Positions 8,872-19,230 are shown, counted from the stretch's first letter. The stretch: 64,000 nt of DNA from Bacteroidota bacterium (GCA_013377005.1 JACABE010000005.1:1-64000), one strand, 5' to 3'. Numbers and translations: made by a program. Notes: generated by a model from the letters alone, not told the origin.

Positions 8872-10251
8872 ATGAATATCAAATCAAAATCTAATATGAG
8901 AAACGTCTTTTTTTATCTTATCATTGTTTTGCTACTTGCAAGTTGCGGAAATTCTGGTAATGGAGAATTAATCGGTGTTCAAGACAGACCGAGATTTTAT
9001 CAACCCGATCCTTATGGAACTATTTTTATTCCATTGGGCTCTTATACAATGGGTGCTGGTGATCAAGATATTTTTTATGCTAATGTCTATCAATCGAAAA
9101 CAGTTAGTGTTGAATCTTTTTATATGGATGAAACCGAGATTACCAATAATGAATATCGCCAGTTTGTAGATTGGGTTAGAGATTCTCTTGCTCACACTAA
9201 GTTAGGCGAAGGTGGTATAGAGGGGCATTTAATTACAGAAGATGACAATGGCGAACCTATTGATCCTCCTGTTATTAATTGGGATACAGAAATTGAATGG
9301 GATGCTCCTGAAAATAAAGAAGCATTAGAAGATATGTATCTTCCTGAAAACGAAAGATTTTATAGAAGAAAAGAAATTGATACGCGTAAGTTAAACTACA
9401 TTTATTACTGGATAGATGTACAAGCAGCTGCGCAAAAAGATTATTCTCAACCTGCTAACTCACAAAATGCTTCGTTAATGAACCGTCCACAAGGTTTAAA
9501 AGATCGCTCTGTTTATATCAGAAAAGAAATTATTAATGTATATCCAGATACTCTTTGTTGGATTCACGATTTCACTTATTCGTTTAACGAACCAATGACT
9601 AAGTCTTATTTTTGGCATCCAGTTTACGATAATTACCCTGTAGTTGGTGTAAATTGGAAGCAAGCAAGAGCATTCTGTAATTGGAGAACAATGCAAATGA
9701 ATGGCTTTCTTGAAAGTATTGGAGAGGTTGGCGTAAACGATTTTAGATTACCAAACGAAACTGAATGGGAATGGGCTGCACGTGGTGGTGCTGCATTAAG
9801 TCCATATCCATGGGGTGGTCCTTATATTAGAAATAGTAATGGCTGCTTTTTAGGAAATTACAAGCCGCTACGTGGAAATTATGTTGATGACGGTGGTATT
9901 CGTACTTTAATTGTTGCACATTATGCTCCAAATGATTTTGGGTTGTATGATATGGCTGGCAATGTAAGTGAATGGTGCGCAGATGCTTTTGATGAATCTG
10001 CTTACAACTTTGCACATGATATGAATATGTATTATAACTATGATGCAAAAGATAATGAAAATGCTGTTCAAAAAAGAAAAGTTATTAGAGGTGGTTCATG
10101 GAAAGATGTTGGTTATTACATGCAAGTTAATGCTCGTCAATATGAATACCAAGATACTTGTAAATCTTATGTTGGATTTAGGTGTGTGCAATCTTATTTA
10201 GGACGCAAAAAAGGTGATAGTCCAAAAACAGAATCGAATGTTTACAATTAA
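8872..10251 (+). CDS. gldK: GldK, type IX secretion ring lipoprotein (SUMF1/FGE fold)
   Basis: A 459-residue lipoprotein with lipobox LLAS-Cys (Cys25), anchored to the outer membrane where it forms the periplasmic GldK/GldN (PorK/PorN) ring. The body is an FGE/SUMF1 domain: IPLGSYTMGAG, the DETEITNNEYRQFV block, VVGVNWKQARAFCNWR, RLPNETEWEWAARGG, MAGNVSEWC and VIRGGSWKD. A long insert (residues about 105-235) is typical of GldK. An alternative ATG at 8896 would give a shorter signal peptide. Followed by gldL, gldM and gldN. Its C-terminus shows none of the codon bias seen in the variable FGE protein at 38775-39545. Confidence 0.95.
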   Translation: MNIKSKSNMRNVFFYLIIVLLLASCGNSGNGELIGVQDRPRFYQPDPYGTIFIPLGSYTMGAGDQDIFYANVYQSKTVSVESFYMDETEITNNEYRQFVDWVRDSLAHTKLGEGGIEGHLITEDDNGEPIDPPVINWDTEIEWDAPENKEALEDMYLPENERFYRRKEIDTRKLNYIYYWIDVQAAAQKDYSQPANSQNASLMNRPQGLKDRSVYIRKEIINVYPDTLCWIHDFTYSFNEPMTKSYFWHPVYDNYPVVGVNWKQARAFCNWRTMQMNGFLESIGEVGVNDFRLPNETEWEWAARGGAALSPYPWGGPYIRNSNGCFLGNYKPLRGNYVDDGGIRTLIVAHYAPNDFGLYDMAGNVSEWCADAFDESAYNFAHDMNMYYNYDAKDNENAVQKRKVIRGGSWKDVGYYMQVNARQYEYQDTCKSYVGFRCVQSYLGRKKGDSPKTESNVYN

Positions 10252-10262
10252 AAATCAATAAA

Positions 10263-10303
10263 TTTAATCAAATAATAAATCAAATTAATCACTTTAATCA
10301 AAT
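10263..10303 (+). repeat. Short direct repeats before gldL
   Basis: TTTAATCAAAT occurs at 10263-10273 and again exactly 30 bases later at 10293-10303, with a related copy between. The stretch is the untranslated gldK-gldL spacer. It may only reflect AT-rich sequence; a translation-enhancing or protein-binding role is possible. Confidence 0.4.
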
Positions 10304-10315
10304 TATTTAATAATC

Positions 10316-11014
10316 ATGGGTATAAATAACATTGTAAGAGGAAAAGGCTATAAACAATTCATGGCTAAACTTTACGGTATCGGAGCTTCTGTTGTAATTT
10401 TAGGAGCTTTATTTAAAATTAATCACTATACTGGAGCTAACGAAATGCTGATTTTGGGGCTTGGAACAGAAGCACTTATTTTCTTCTTTTCTGCATTTGA
10501 ACCATTGCACGTAGAGTATGATTGGAGTTTAGTATATCCTGAATTAGGTGGTATGTTAGAAGAAGATTACAAAAAAGGAAAGCAAAAGAAAACAGGTAGT
10601 GTAACCCAAGAATTAGACAAAATGTTAGCAGATGCTAAAATTGGACCTGAATTAATTGATAGTTTAGGAAAAGGTTTAAGAAATTTGTCAGAAACTGCTT
10701 CAGCATTAGTTACAGTTACTGATGCAGCTAAAGTATCTGAATCTTATGCAAGTACATTAAAAACATCAGCTGAGAAATTGGCTTCTTTAAATGCAATCTA
10801 TGAATTACAGTTGCAATCAGCAAATGCTCATATGGAAACAACTTCTAAAGTTCAGGTAAACATGGAGCAATTTGTAGCCCAGTTACAGGAATCTTACAAT
10901 AATACAGTTAAATATAAAGAAGAAGTTGACTCTATTAATAAGAAAGTTACTCAATTAAATAATGTTTACGGCAATATGCTATCAGCAATGAGCATGGGAA
11001 ACAAAAATAGTTAA
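10316..11014 (+). CDS. gldL: GldL, inner-membrane type IX secretion motor protein
   Basis: A 232-residue protein with two N-terminal transmembrane helices (about residues 18-35 and 45-60, with a Glu near 50 in the second helix) and a long cytoplasmic coiled-coil region. GldL pairs with GldM as the proton-driven rotary motor of the type IX system; the helix-buried Glu is implicated in proton use in studied homologues. It starts MGINNIVRGKGYKQFMAKLYGIG, with the conserved KINHYTGANEMLI between the helices. It sits between gldK and gldM. Confidence 0.95.
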   Translation: MGINNIVRGKGYKQFMAKLYGIGASVVILGALFKINHYTGANEMLILGLGTEALIFFFSAFEPLHVEYDWSLVYPELGGMLEEDYKKGKQKKTGSVTQELDKMLADAKIGPELIDSLGKGLRNLSETASALVTVTDAAKVSESYASTLKTSAEKLASLNAIYELQLQSANAHMETTSKVQVNMEQFVAQLQESYNNTVKYKEEVDSINKKVTQLNNVYGNMLSAMSMGNKNS

Positions 11015-11056
11015 TATATCAAATACATTTAATAACTAATTTATAAACATTAAGAT

Positions 11057-12637
11057 ATGGGAGCAACAAATTGTCCGGAAACGCCGCGACAACGAATGAT
11101 TAGTATGATGTATCTTGTATTGACTGCTCTATTGGCGTTAAACGTTTCTGTAGAAATTATCAATGCATTTATCATTGTAAATGAAAGTGTAGAAACTACA
11201 AATACCAATTTTGAAAAGAAAATAGATGGTACTTATGCAAATTTTGAGAAAGCTTACATTGGAAATCCCGGTAAAGTAAAAGAATTTTATGATAAAGCTC
11301 AAAAAGCCAAAACATATTCCAATGAGTTGGTTGGCTATATTAAAGGTTTAAAATATGAATTAATTTCGAAAACCGAAGAAATTTCAATTAAAGAAGCTCA
11401 AAACCTTAATATTAAGGAAATAAAAAGAAAAGATAACTACGATACTCCAACCAATTACTTTATTGGTAAAGAAGGATCAAAAAATGGTAAAGCTTACGAA
11501 TTAAGAAAAAAATTAGATCAATACCGTAAGAATATGCTTGATTTGATTGATGAAAAATATAAACCAATTTTGGATAAGAGTTTAGGCTTAAAAACAAATG
11601 AAGGATATAAGGATAAAGATGGTGCGAAACAAGATTGGGAAGATCATAATTTTTATCGTACCATTACTGTAGCTGCTATTACTATTCTTAATAAAACCGT
11701 GGCGGATGTATTAAATACTGAGTTTGATATTGTAAATCAATTATATTCTTCAGTTAGTGCTGATGATTTTACTTTTGATCAAATTGGTGCAAAAGTAGTA
11801 GCTACATCTAATTATGTATTGTTAGGCGATCAATATCAGGCAGAAATATTTGTTGCTGCTTTCGATACAAAGTCTAAAATAAGCGCCGAAATTAATGGTG
11901 CTACTGTTCAAGGTGAAAAAGGTATGGTCCTGTATAAAGCTGGTGCATCTTCTGAAGGATTAAAGAAATATAAAGGACAAATAAATGTAAGTACTCCCTT
12001 TGGCGTTAAATCATATCCTTTCGAAAATGAATATATTGTAGCAAAACCAAGTGCAACTGTATCTGCTGATAAGATGAATGTGTTTTACATTGGGGTTGAT
12101 AATCCTGTAACAGTATCTGTTCCTGGTGTTGCTAATGAAAAAGTTAAGCCAAGAATGACTGGTGGAACAATAACTCCAAAAGGTGCTGGAAAATATAATG
12201 TAAAGGTAGATAAGTTGGTTTCTGGTGCAGTAGCAAAAGCATATATTGAAATTTTTGCTGATTTTGATGGTAAACAGAAATCAATGGGTAAATCTGAGTT
12301 TAGAATTAAACGTGTACCCGATCCAGTTCCAACTATTGGTGGAGTTTCTGAAGGTTTTATTGAAAAGAACAAGTTAACTTCAGCTGGTGGTATTATCGCT
12401 CAATTAAAAGATTTTGATTTTGAGTTGCAAATGTTTGTTACTTCTTTCACTATGCAAACAATTGTAAAAGGTGATTTATCTCCAAAATTAATGTCTAGAG
12501 ATAATAAATTTACCAAAGAAATGTTAGCATTAATGGGGCAGGCAAATAGAGGGCAAAAATTCTGGTTTGAAAATATTACTGTAAAGGCTCCAGAAGGTAG
12601 TAGAAGAGTATCTGGTATTAACTTAACAATTAGGTAG
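11057..12637 (+). CDS. gldM: GldM, type IX secretion motor/periplasmic shaft protein
   Basis: A 526-residue protein with one N-terminal transmembrane helix (MISMMYLVLTALLALNVSV) preceded by the conserved CPETPRQRM, then a helical D1 domain and several beta domains in the periplasm. GldM dimers couple the GldL motor to the outer-membrane GldK/GldN ring. The C-terminal part (RVPDPVPTIGG and the GSRRVSGINLTIR end) matches the family. Length agrees with known GldM/PorM. Confidence 0.95.
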   Translation: MGATNCPETPRQRMISMMYLVLTALLALNVSVEIINAFIIVNESVETTNTNFEKKIDGTYANFEKAYIGNPGKVKEFYDKAQKAKTYSNELVGYIKGLKYELISKTEEISIKEAQNLNIKEIKRKDNYDTPTNYFIGKEGSKNGKAYELRKKLDQYRKNMLDLIDEKYKPILDKSLGLKTNEGYKDKDGAKQDWEDHNFYRTITVAAITILNKTVADVLNTEFDIVNQLYSSVSADDFTFDQIGAKVVATSNYVLLGDQYQAEIFVAAFDTKSKISAEINGATVQGEKGMVLYKAGASSEGLKKYKGQINVSTPFGVKSYPFENEYIVAKPSATVSADKMNVFYIGVDNPVTVSVPGVANEKVKPRMTGGTITPKGAGKYNVKVDKLVSGAVAKAYIEIFADFDGKQKSMGKSEFRIKRVPDPVPTIGGVSEGFIEKNKLTSAGGIIAQLKDFDFELQMFVTSFTMQTIVKGDLSPKLMSRDNKFTKEMLALMGQANRGQKFWFENITVKAPEGSRRVSGINLTIR

Positions 12638-12691
12638 GCGAATACTCTTTTAAAAGGAAAAAGAATTCATTAATTTAAATTATATTTTCAG

Positions 12692-13537
12692 ATGAAAAAA
12701 ATAATTTTAATAGTATTGTTAGTCTTCAATGTTGGAATAACAATCGAAGCATTCTCACAAGTATTTGATAGCCCTCCACGAGACGGAGCTTGGGATAAAA
12801 CTCATTCTAAAGATCGAAAGGTAGTTCCTTACGCACCAGTCAGAGAAGCTGATGTAAGTTGGTACACAAAAATATGGAGAGAAATTAGTTTCAAAGAAAA
12901 AATGAATCAAGTGTTTTATTATCCTGATAGGTCTATAAGAGACAGGGTTAGTTTTATGCAAATGCTAATGGATGCTATTAAAGAGGGGTCGATTACCGTT
13001 TATGATAATGATGAATTTACGAAACCTCTTTCATTTGAAGATATGAATGCTCAATTTGAAAGGACAGATACAATTCAGGTTGAAGATGTTGATAATCCTG
13101 GTGTTTTTAATGCAAAAGAAGTAAAAAGGAAAATTGATATTACTGACATTAAGACGATTAGGCTTAAAGAAGTTCAATTTTTTGATAAACAACGCTCTGT
13201 AATGGATGTAAGAATTCTTGGTATATGTCCACTTTTACAGGATAGAGATGAAAAAGGTGAACTCAAACCAGCATATATGCCTATGTTTTGGATTTATTTC
13301 CCTGATGCACGTCCTGTATTTGCTAAAACAGAATTATATAATCCTAAAAATGGTGCTGAAAGAAGAACGTTTGATGATATCTTCCAAAAAAGATATTTCT
13401 CAAGTTTTATTATCAAAGAGGATAACACTTATGACAGAAAAATTTCTGAATTCAAAACGGGTTTAGATGCTTTATTAGAAGCAGAAAGAATTAAAGAATA
13501 TATTTTTGATTTAGAACATAATCTGTGGGAATTTTAA
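12692..13537 (+). CDS. gldN: GldN, periplasmic type IX secretion ring protein
   Basis: A 281-residue secreted protein (signal peptide ending around EAFSQ) that forms the periplasmic ring with GldK. Family features are DGAWDKTHSKDRKVVPYAPV at the mature N-terminus, ADVSWYTKIWREISFKEKMN, FYYP, and the C-terminal RRTFDDIFQKRYFSSFI. It is the last gene of the operon and is followed at once by a strong terminator. Confidence 0.95.
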   Translation: MKKIILIVLLVFNVGITIEAFSQVFDSPPRDGAWDKTHSKDRKVVPYAPVREADVSWYTKIWREISFKEKMNQVFYYPDRSIRDRVSFMQMLMDAIKEGSITVYDNDEFTKPLSFEDMNAQFERTDTIQVEDVDNPGVFNAKEVKRKIDITDIKTIRLKEVQFFDKQRSVMDVRILGICPLLQDRDEKGELKPAYMPMFWIYFPDARPVFAKTELYNPKNGAERRTFDDIFQKRYFSSFIIKEDNTYDRKISEFKTGLDALLEAERIKEYIFDLEHNLWEF

Positions 13538-13555
13538 TCTTATTTCACAAAAAAA

Positions 13556-13585
13556 AGTCCGATTTTTTAAATCGGACTTTTTTTT
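13556..13585. terminator. Bidirectional terminator between gldN and hldD
   Basis: AGTCCGATTT (13556-13565) pairs perfectly with AAATCGGACT (13569-13578) around a 3-base loop, with A-runs before and T-runs after. It can terminate the gldN transcript and the converging hldD operon. Confidence 0.9.
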
Positions 13586-13607
13586 GATTTATACCTCCTG
13601 ATAATTA

Positions 13608-14573
13608 TTAAAGGTATTTATTTGGAATTAAGTAATTCTTTACATAGTCTGCAATGCCTTCTTCTAAGCTATAAAAAGCTTTGTCGTAACCCACTTTACG
13701 TAGTTTTTCCATATTTGCTTCGGTAAAATACTGGTATTTATCACGAATATCTATTGGCGTATCAATAAATTCAATATTTTCCGGTTTGCTCATGGCATTA
13801 AATGTGGCTTTTGCCAAATCAAGAAAAGCCCGTGCTTTCCCTGTACCTAGATTATAGATACCTGATGTTGGTTTATTTACCATTAAAAAGCGAATAACGT
13901 TTACTAAATCTTTTACATAAACAAAATCACGCAATTGCATTCCATCCTTAAAGTCTGGACGATGTGAGCGGAATAATTTTACTCTGCCTCTTTCATTTAC
14001 CTGATTAAAAGTGTGGAAAATAACCGAAGCCATACGGGATTTGTGAAATTCATTGGGACCGTAAACATTAAAAAACTTTAAACCTGCCCAAAAAGGTGGA
14101 TGGGTTTCCTGTTGCAAAGCCCATTTATCAAAATTGTTCTTAGATTCTCCGTATGGATTTAAGGGTTTTAATTGGGGGACAATGCTATGATTATCATTAT
14201 AACCAAACTCACCCATGCCATAAGTAGCAGCCGAAGAAGCATATATCAAAGGAATATGATAGGTTGAACACTCCTGCCACATTTTCTTTGTGTAATTTAA
14301 ATTGAGTTCGTCAAAAATAGCTGTATTAAATTCGGCTGTATCAGTTCTGGCACCAATATGTATTACAAAATCTATATTTGTGTGATGTTTGTCGAGCCAA
14401 CTAAAGAAATCATTGCGGTGAACCTTTTCGCTGAATATTTTACTTTCAAGATTTTTGTTCTTATTAATATTCGAGAAGTCATCCACAATAACAATATCAT
14501 TGATTCCATTCTCGTTTAACTTGCTAATCATACAGCTACCAATAAAACCAGCTGCACCTGTAACTACTATCAT
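13608..14573 (-). CDS. hldD: ADP-L-glycero-D-manno-heptose 6-epimerase
   Basis: A 321-residue extended short-chain dehydrogenase that epimerises ADP-D-glycero-D-manno-heptose at C6 for the LPS core. The NADP site is GAAGFIGS at residues 6-13; the catalytic Ser is in YASSAATYG and the Tyr/Lys pair in NPYGESKNNFD. KFFNVYGPNEFHKSRMASV and the QLRDFVYVKDL segment are specific to HldD. mqnD starts upstream on the same strand 19 bases away, so it ends a mqnB-mqnD-hldD transcript. The pathway fits kdsC and lptE in the window. Confidence 0.95.
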   Translation of the reverse strand: MIVVTGAAGFIGSCMISKLNENGINDIVIVDDFSNINKNKNLESKIFSEKVHRNDFFSWLDKHHTNIDFVIHIGARTDTAEFNTAIFDELNLNYTKKMWQECSTYHIPLIYASSAATYGMGEFGYNDNHSIVPQLKPLNPYGESKNNFDKWALQQETHPPFWAGLKFFNVYGPNEFHKSRMASVIFHTFNQVNERGRVKLFRSHRPDFKDGMQLRDFVYVKDLVNVIRFLMVNKPTSGIYNLGTGKARAFLDLAKATFNAMSKPENIEFIDTPIDIRDKYQYFTEANMEKLRKVGYDKAFYSLEEGIADYVKNYLIPNKYL

Positions 14574-14592
14574 TTTATTAAGTTTAATTAAT

Positions 14593-15426
14593 TTACAAAA
14601 ATAAGGATTTTTGAGGAAATTGAGGTATCATATTTTTCTCAACAGCCATTTCAAAAAGTGTTGACACAGCATTTTTCCCTTTAATACCTAAATCAAGTGT
14701 ATATTCATTTACATAAAGATCAATATGTTTATACATTACCCCTTCGCTCATTTCCTGTGCATTACAACGAATAAACTCTTTACCCGAATCAGGATTTGCA
14801 AAAGCATATTCCACACTTCTTTTCAAAACTCTATTGATACTTTGTTTCAGACTTTCAGGCAAATCACGTTTTACAACAATACCACCAAGTGGAATTGCTT
14901 GCTTAGTTAACTTATACCATTCTTTTCCCAAATCAGAAATAAGCTTCAAACCTCTTTCGTGATATGTAAAACGGTTTTCATGAATAATAACTCCAGCATC
15001 AAATTCTTTGCTTATAACTTTGTCTTCAATATCTGAAAAAAGAACTTCCGTTTTATTTACAATTTCAGGAAAAACAATAGATAACAACAAATGTGCGGTA
15101 GTATATTTCCCGGGTATGGCAACTTTAAGCCTATTGAAATCTTCTTTATTGACATTATTTTTAGATATAAAAAGCGGCCCAACATCCATGCCCAAGGCGC
15201 TTCCCGAATGCAGTAATACATATTTATCAATCAAATACAGATAAGCATGATAACTCACTTTGCATATATCGGGTTCGTTGTTAAATGCAGCTTGATTAAG
15301 CTCTTCCACATCTGCCATTGTATATTCAAATATAATACCTTCGGTATCTATTTTATGATGTACCATGGCATCAAAAACAAAAGTATCATTAGGACAAGGG
15401 GAAAAACTAAGTTTAACTTTATTCAT
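14593..15426 (-). CDS. mqnD: 1,4-dihydroxy-6-naphthoate synthase (futalosine pathway)
   Basis: MqnD converts cyclic dehypoxanthine futalosine to 1,4-dihydroxy-6-naphthoate in the futalosine route to menaquinone. The 277-residue periplasmic-binding-protein-like fold shows SFSPCPNDTFVFDAMVHH, the ADVEELNQAAF segment and VSYHAYLYL; PLFISK and LSIVFPEIV follow. The start codon overlaps the end of mqnB by eight bases (15419-15426), indicating translational coupling. mqnA, mqnC and mqnE must lie outside the window. Confidence 0.93.
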   Translation of the reverse strand: MNKVKLSFSPCPNDTFVFDAMVHHKIDTEGIIFEYTMADVEELNQAAFNNEPDICKVSYHAYLYLIDKYVLLHSGSALGMDVGPLFISKNNVNKEDFNRLKVAIPGKYTTAHLLLSIVFPEIVNKTEVLFSDIEDKVISKEFDAGVIIHENRFTYHERGLKLISDLGKEWYKLTKQAIPLGGIVVKRDLPESLKQSINRVLKRSVEYAFANPDSGKEFIRCNAQEMSEGVMYKHIDLYVNEYTLDLGIKGKNAVSTLFEMAVEKNMIPQFPQKSLFL

Positions 15427-16096
15427 CCAATATTTTTATTAATATGTTATTCAAATTTTTAATTGCCAGTGCAATATTCCATGATTCCTTGTTTCGTTTT
15501 TCAACATAATTTGAAACAGAACGTATCTGAATATATTTCAGATATTGCAATTTACAAGCATACATAAAAGCAGCTCCTTCCATACTTTCGGTCACTGGAT
15601 TAAAACGACTTTTTATCTTCTCTATATTTTCTTCGTTACCATGTATTGTGTTAACAGTAATTCCTTTAACTTTAATCAAATGATTTACAATTTCACTTTT
15701 AATAATCGATTCATTTAATAATTCCAAATTACTAAAAGGAAAACTATCTTCCTCAATCAGTTTTAAATCAACTAATGAAAGAAAATACTCACCATTTTCA
15801 GCACCCAATTCCGAAAAACTATCGGAGATAATATTAAAAACCTCGCCTAAACCAATATTCTTATCAAAACAGCCTGCAATTCCTGCATTTATTGCAATAT
15901 CATATTGATAGGACTGTAATGTTTTTCCCAAATAATAAGCTGTGGCAACCATTCCGATACCAGTAATCAAAACATCAATATCAAAATCTCTGTATTTATA
16001 CGCATTTAGATTGCTTTCTTTTCTTTGTATAAACTCGAAATTATCTATTAATGGCTTAATTTCTAATGAAGTGGCAGTTACAATAAGAATATACAT
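15419..16096 (-). CDS. mqnB: Futalosine hydrolase
   Basis: A 225-residue nucleoside-phosphorylase-fold hydrolase that releases hypoxanthine from futalosine. Motifs are ILIVTATSLEIKPL at the N-terminus, VLITGIGMVATAYYLGK, AINAGIAGCF, and the ESMEGAAF active-site segment near residue 172. It overlaps mqnD by eight bases. The genes for the chorismate-side steps are absent here, as is normal for scattered futalosine genes. 5'-methylthioadenosine/S-adenosylhomocysteine nucleosidase is the alternative, but the mqnD overlap decides for MqnB. Confidence 0.9.
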   Translation of the reverse strand: MYILIVTATSLEIKPLIDNFEFIQRKESNLNAYKYRDFDIDVLITGIGMVATAYYLGKTLQSYQYDIAINAGIAGCFDKNIGLGEVFNIISDSFSELGAENGEYFLSLVDLKLIEEDSFPFSNLELLNESIIKSEIVNHLIKVKGITVNTIHGNEENIEKIKSRFNPVTESMEGAAFMYACKLQYLKYIQIRSVSNYVEKRNKESWNIALAIKNLNNILIKILDE

Positions 16097-16317
16097 TTTT
16101 TCCTTTTTTAATGGTATAAAAGTAATACAAATATATCAAATTTTAGAAAATTAGCTTATTAGTATTGATTAATGATTATTGAATATCGTATAATTATTAC
16201 TGAATTTCTCTTGTAATAACATCTTCTCAACGATTATAATTAAGCTTATATCGAAATAGTTTAGTAAAGTGCCAAAAAAAAATTAATTTTGTTTGCAATA
16301 ACTTAAAATCAAATAAA

Positions 16318-19230
16318 ATGCAAAAAAGAGTTCAATTAAAAGTTGTATTATTTATAAGTTTTATGCTGGTATTCAACTTTGTAATACAGGCACAAAAAAC
16401 TTACAAGTTCGAAACTATTGCTGGCGATCCGCTTAAAGCAAGAATTTACACCCTTGATAATGGGTTAAAAGTTTATATGACAGTTTACAAAGATGCACCT
16501 CGCATACAAGCCAACATTGCTGTGAAAGTCGGAAGTAAAAACGATCCAAAAGAAACTACAGGGCTGGCGCATTATTTTGAACACATGATGTTCAAAGGAA
16601 CACCTGAATATGGAACTTCTGATTGGACTAAGGAAGAGCCAATGATAACTGCCATTGAAAATCTTTTTGAGAAATACAGAGTAGAGAAAGATGTAAACAA
16701 GCGGAATGAGCTCTATCATTTAATTGACAGTATTTCTTACGAAGCATCAAAAATTGCTATTCCAAATGAGTACAATAAACTGATGAAGGCAATAGGTTCT
16801 CAGGGAACCAATGCTGGAACATCTAATGATTATACAGTTTATGTTGAAAATATACCATCCAACCAATTGGAAAACTGGGCAATCATTCAAGCAGATCGTT
16901 TTACACATCCAGTACTTCGTTTATTTCATACAGAATTAGAAACTGTATATGAAGAAAAAAACATGTCTTTAACTAACGATGGTCGGAAAGCAAACGAAGC
17001 TATGATGAGCGCTTTATACCCACATCATCCTTATGGAACCCAAACTACTTTGGGTGAAGCAGAACATTTAAAAAACCCTTCAATGAAAAACATCCGTGAA
17101 TTTTTTGCAAAATATTATGTTCCTAATAATATGGCTGTTGTAATGTCGGGTGATTTTAATCCAGATGAAGCTATACTTTACATTGATAAATATTTGGGTA
17201 AACTTAAACGTGGAAACCCTCAACCATTGGTTTTTACTCCAGAAACACCAATTGTTGCTCCAATCGTAAAAGAAGTTGTTGGGTTGGAAGCTGAAAATAT
17301 CAGAATAGCATGGCGTTTTGGAGGGGCTAATTCTCAAGATGCCATAATGATAGATATGATTACTAAAATGCTTTCAAATGGGAAAGCAGGTTTGATAGAT
17401 GTAAATATTCAGCAAAAACAGAAAACACTGGATGCTGGTGCTTTTCCTTATCAATTGTCGGACTATTCTTCAATAGTGATGTCGGGTAGCCCTAAAACAG
17501 GTCAGTCATTAGACGACGTGAAAAAATTACTCCTACAACAAATAGATTCGCTTAAGAAAGGATGTTTTTCTAATACCTTATTACAATCTACAATCAACAA
17601 TTTAAAATTAAGAGAATTAAAACGCTATGAATCTAATTCAAGCAGAGTGGAAGCCATGTCAAGCTCATTTTTAAATGGTAAACCATGGTCAAAAACAGTA
17701 AATTATATTAATGATTTAAGTAAAGTTACCAAAAAAGAACTGATTGATTTTGCAAACAAATACCTTAAAAATAACTATGTAATTGTTTATAAACATCAGG
17801 GTAAACCTGAAGAAGTTGCAAAAGTAAGTAAACCTGCCATTACACCTATTTTTATCAATAGAAATGGAGAATCCGATTTTTTGAAAAAGATAAAAAGCAA
17901 TCCAGTTCAGGAAATCAAGCCAGTCTTTTTAGATTATAAGAAAGATTTGACGATTCAAAAAATTGGGAATACTAATATCTATTACAAATCCAATATTGAA
18001 AACAATACGTTCAGTTTGTATTATTACTTTAAAATGGGCAGTAATAATGATTTAATGATGGATTTAGCTGTTTCTTATCTTGATTATTTAGGAACATCAA
18101 AACATACATTGGCAGAAATAAATCGTGAATTTTACAAATTAGCTTGTAACTTTAATGTTTCAACCAACGAAGATGAAATGTATGTATCCGTGAGCGGACT
18201 CAGCGAAAATATGGAAAAAGCTTTGATTTTAGTGGAAGAATTGCTATCAGATGCAAAACCCGATCAAAATGCATTGGATAATATGGTAACAGATATACTG
18301 AAATCCCGAAACGATGTAAAAGCTAACCAACAGCGTAATTTTAGTGCATTGGTTGATTATGCTACTTATGGTCCAAAATCTCCGGGCAAACACTTATTAA
18401 GCGAAACTGAATTGAAAGCAATAAAAGCAGAAGATTTGGTACAAAAGATTAAAGGATTAACTAAATATACTCATGAAATTTTATACTATGGCGATATGAC
18501 TATTGCAAATTTGAGTGCAATCCTCTCAAAATATCATAAATTGCCTGTAATGTTTATACCATATTCAAATCCTGTTAAATTTACACCACTTGAAACCAAT
18601 GAAGAAAAAGTGTTTTTTGCACAATATGACTCCAAACAATCTTATTTACAAACGATTTCAAAAGGAGGAATTTATAATGAAAAACTCATTCCTGATGTCA
18701 GCTTATATAACGCTTACTTTGGTGGAAGTATGAATGCAATTGTATTTCAGGAATTAAGAGAAAAACGTTCCCTGGCTTATACAGCTCGTTCAGCTTATAA
18801 TTCTCCATCAGATATCGACAAATATTATATAAATACTGGATTTATTGCTACTCAGAATGATAAAGTAATAGATGCATTAAAAGCATACAACGATTTATTC
18901 AACAATATGCCCGAATCTGAAAATGCTTTTACATTGGCTAAAGATGCTATTATCAGCAAAATAAATACTGAAAGAATTACTAAAATGAGTATTATCTGGA
19001 ATTATCTGAATGCACAAAAGTTTGGACAAACCTACGATATCCGTAAGGATATTTATAACAAAACTGCTACCATGACATTAAATGATGTGAAAGCTTTTAA
19101 TGCAAATTATATTAAAAACAAAACCAAAACTTATGTAGTGTTAGGAAGAGAATCTGAAATGAAATTCGACGAATTAGGTAAATTTGGAAATGTGAAAAAA
19201 TTATCTCAAGAAGATATATTTGGATATTAA
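16318..19230 (+). CDS. M16-family zinc metallopeptidase (two-module pitrilysin type)
   Basis: A 970-residue secreted protease. An N-terminal signal peptide (residues 1-26, ending VIQAQ) is followed by an active M16 module with the inverted zinc motif HYFEH (His85, Glu88, His89) and a downstream Glu ligand in LETVYEEKNMS. A second, catalytically inactive M16 module (from about residue 545) carries the LREKRSLAYTARSAY motif near residue 820. This layout is that of periplasmic or outer-membrane-associated insulinase-like proteases. The substrate is unknown. It stands alone, 220 bases from mqnB, and ends at a 16-bp terminator. Confidence 0.92.
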   Translation: MQKRVQLKVVLFISFMLVFNFVIQAQKTYKFETIAGDPLKARIYTLDNGLKVYMTVYKDAPRIQANIAVKVGSKNDPKETTGLAHYFEHMMFKGTPEYGTSDWTKEEPMITAIENLFEKYRVEKDVNKRNELYHLIDSISYEASKIAIPNEYNKLMKAIGSQGTNAGTSNDYTVYVENIPSNQLENWAIIQADRFTHPVLRLFHTELETVYEEKNMSLTNDGRKANEAMMSALYPHHPYGTQTTLGEAEHLKNPSMKNIREFFAKYYVPNNMAVVMSGDFNPDEAILYIDKYLGKLKRGNPQPLVFTPETPIVAPIVKEVVGLEAENIRIAWRFGGANSQDAIMIDMITKMLSNGKAGLIDVNIQQKQKTLDAGAFPYQLSDYSSIVMSGSPKTGQSLDDVKKLLLQQIDSLKKGCFSNTLLQSTINNLKLRELKRYESNSSRVEAMSSSFLNGKPWSKTVNYINDLSKVTKKELIDFANKYLKNNYVIVYKHQGKPEEVAKVSKPAITPIFINRNGESDFLKKIKSNPVQEIKPVFLDYKKDLTIQKIGNTNIYYKSNIENNTFSLYYYFKMGSNNDLMMDLAVSYLDYLGTSKHTLAEINREFYKLACNFNVSTNEDEMYVSVSGLSENMEKALILVEELLSDAKPDQNALDNMVTDILKSRNDVKANQQRNFSALVDYATYGPKSPGKHLLSETELKAIKAEDLVQKIKGLTKYTHEILYYGDMTIANLSAILSKYHKLPVMFIPYSNPVKFTPLETNEEKVFFAQYDSKQSYLQTISKGGIYNEKLIPDVSLYNAYFGGSMNAIVFQELREKRSLAYTARSAYNSPSDIDKYYINTGFIATQNDKVIDALKAYNDLFNNMPESENAFTLAKDAIISKINTERITKMSIIWNYLNAQKFGQTYDIRKDIYNKTATMTLNDVKAFNANYIKNKTKTYVVLGRESEMKFDELGKFGNVKKLSQEDIFGY

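Noticed and set aside
9827-10250. GldK C-terminus as a possible DGR variable region
   Set aside because: GldK has the FGE fold but the C-terminus lacks the cluster of NNC codons and the IGFRVV block; it is conserved in the T9SS family.
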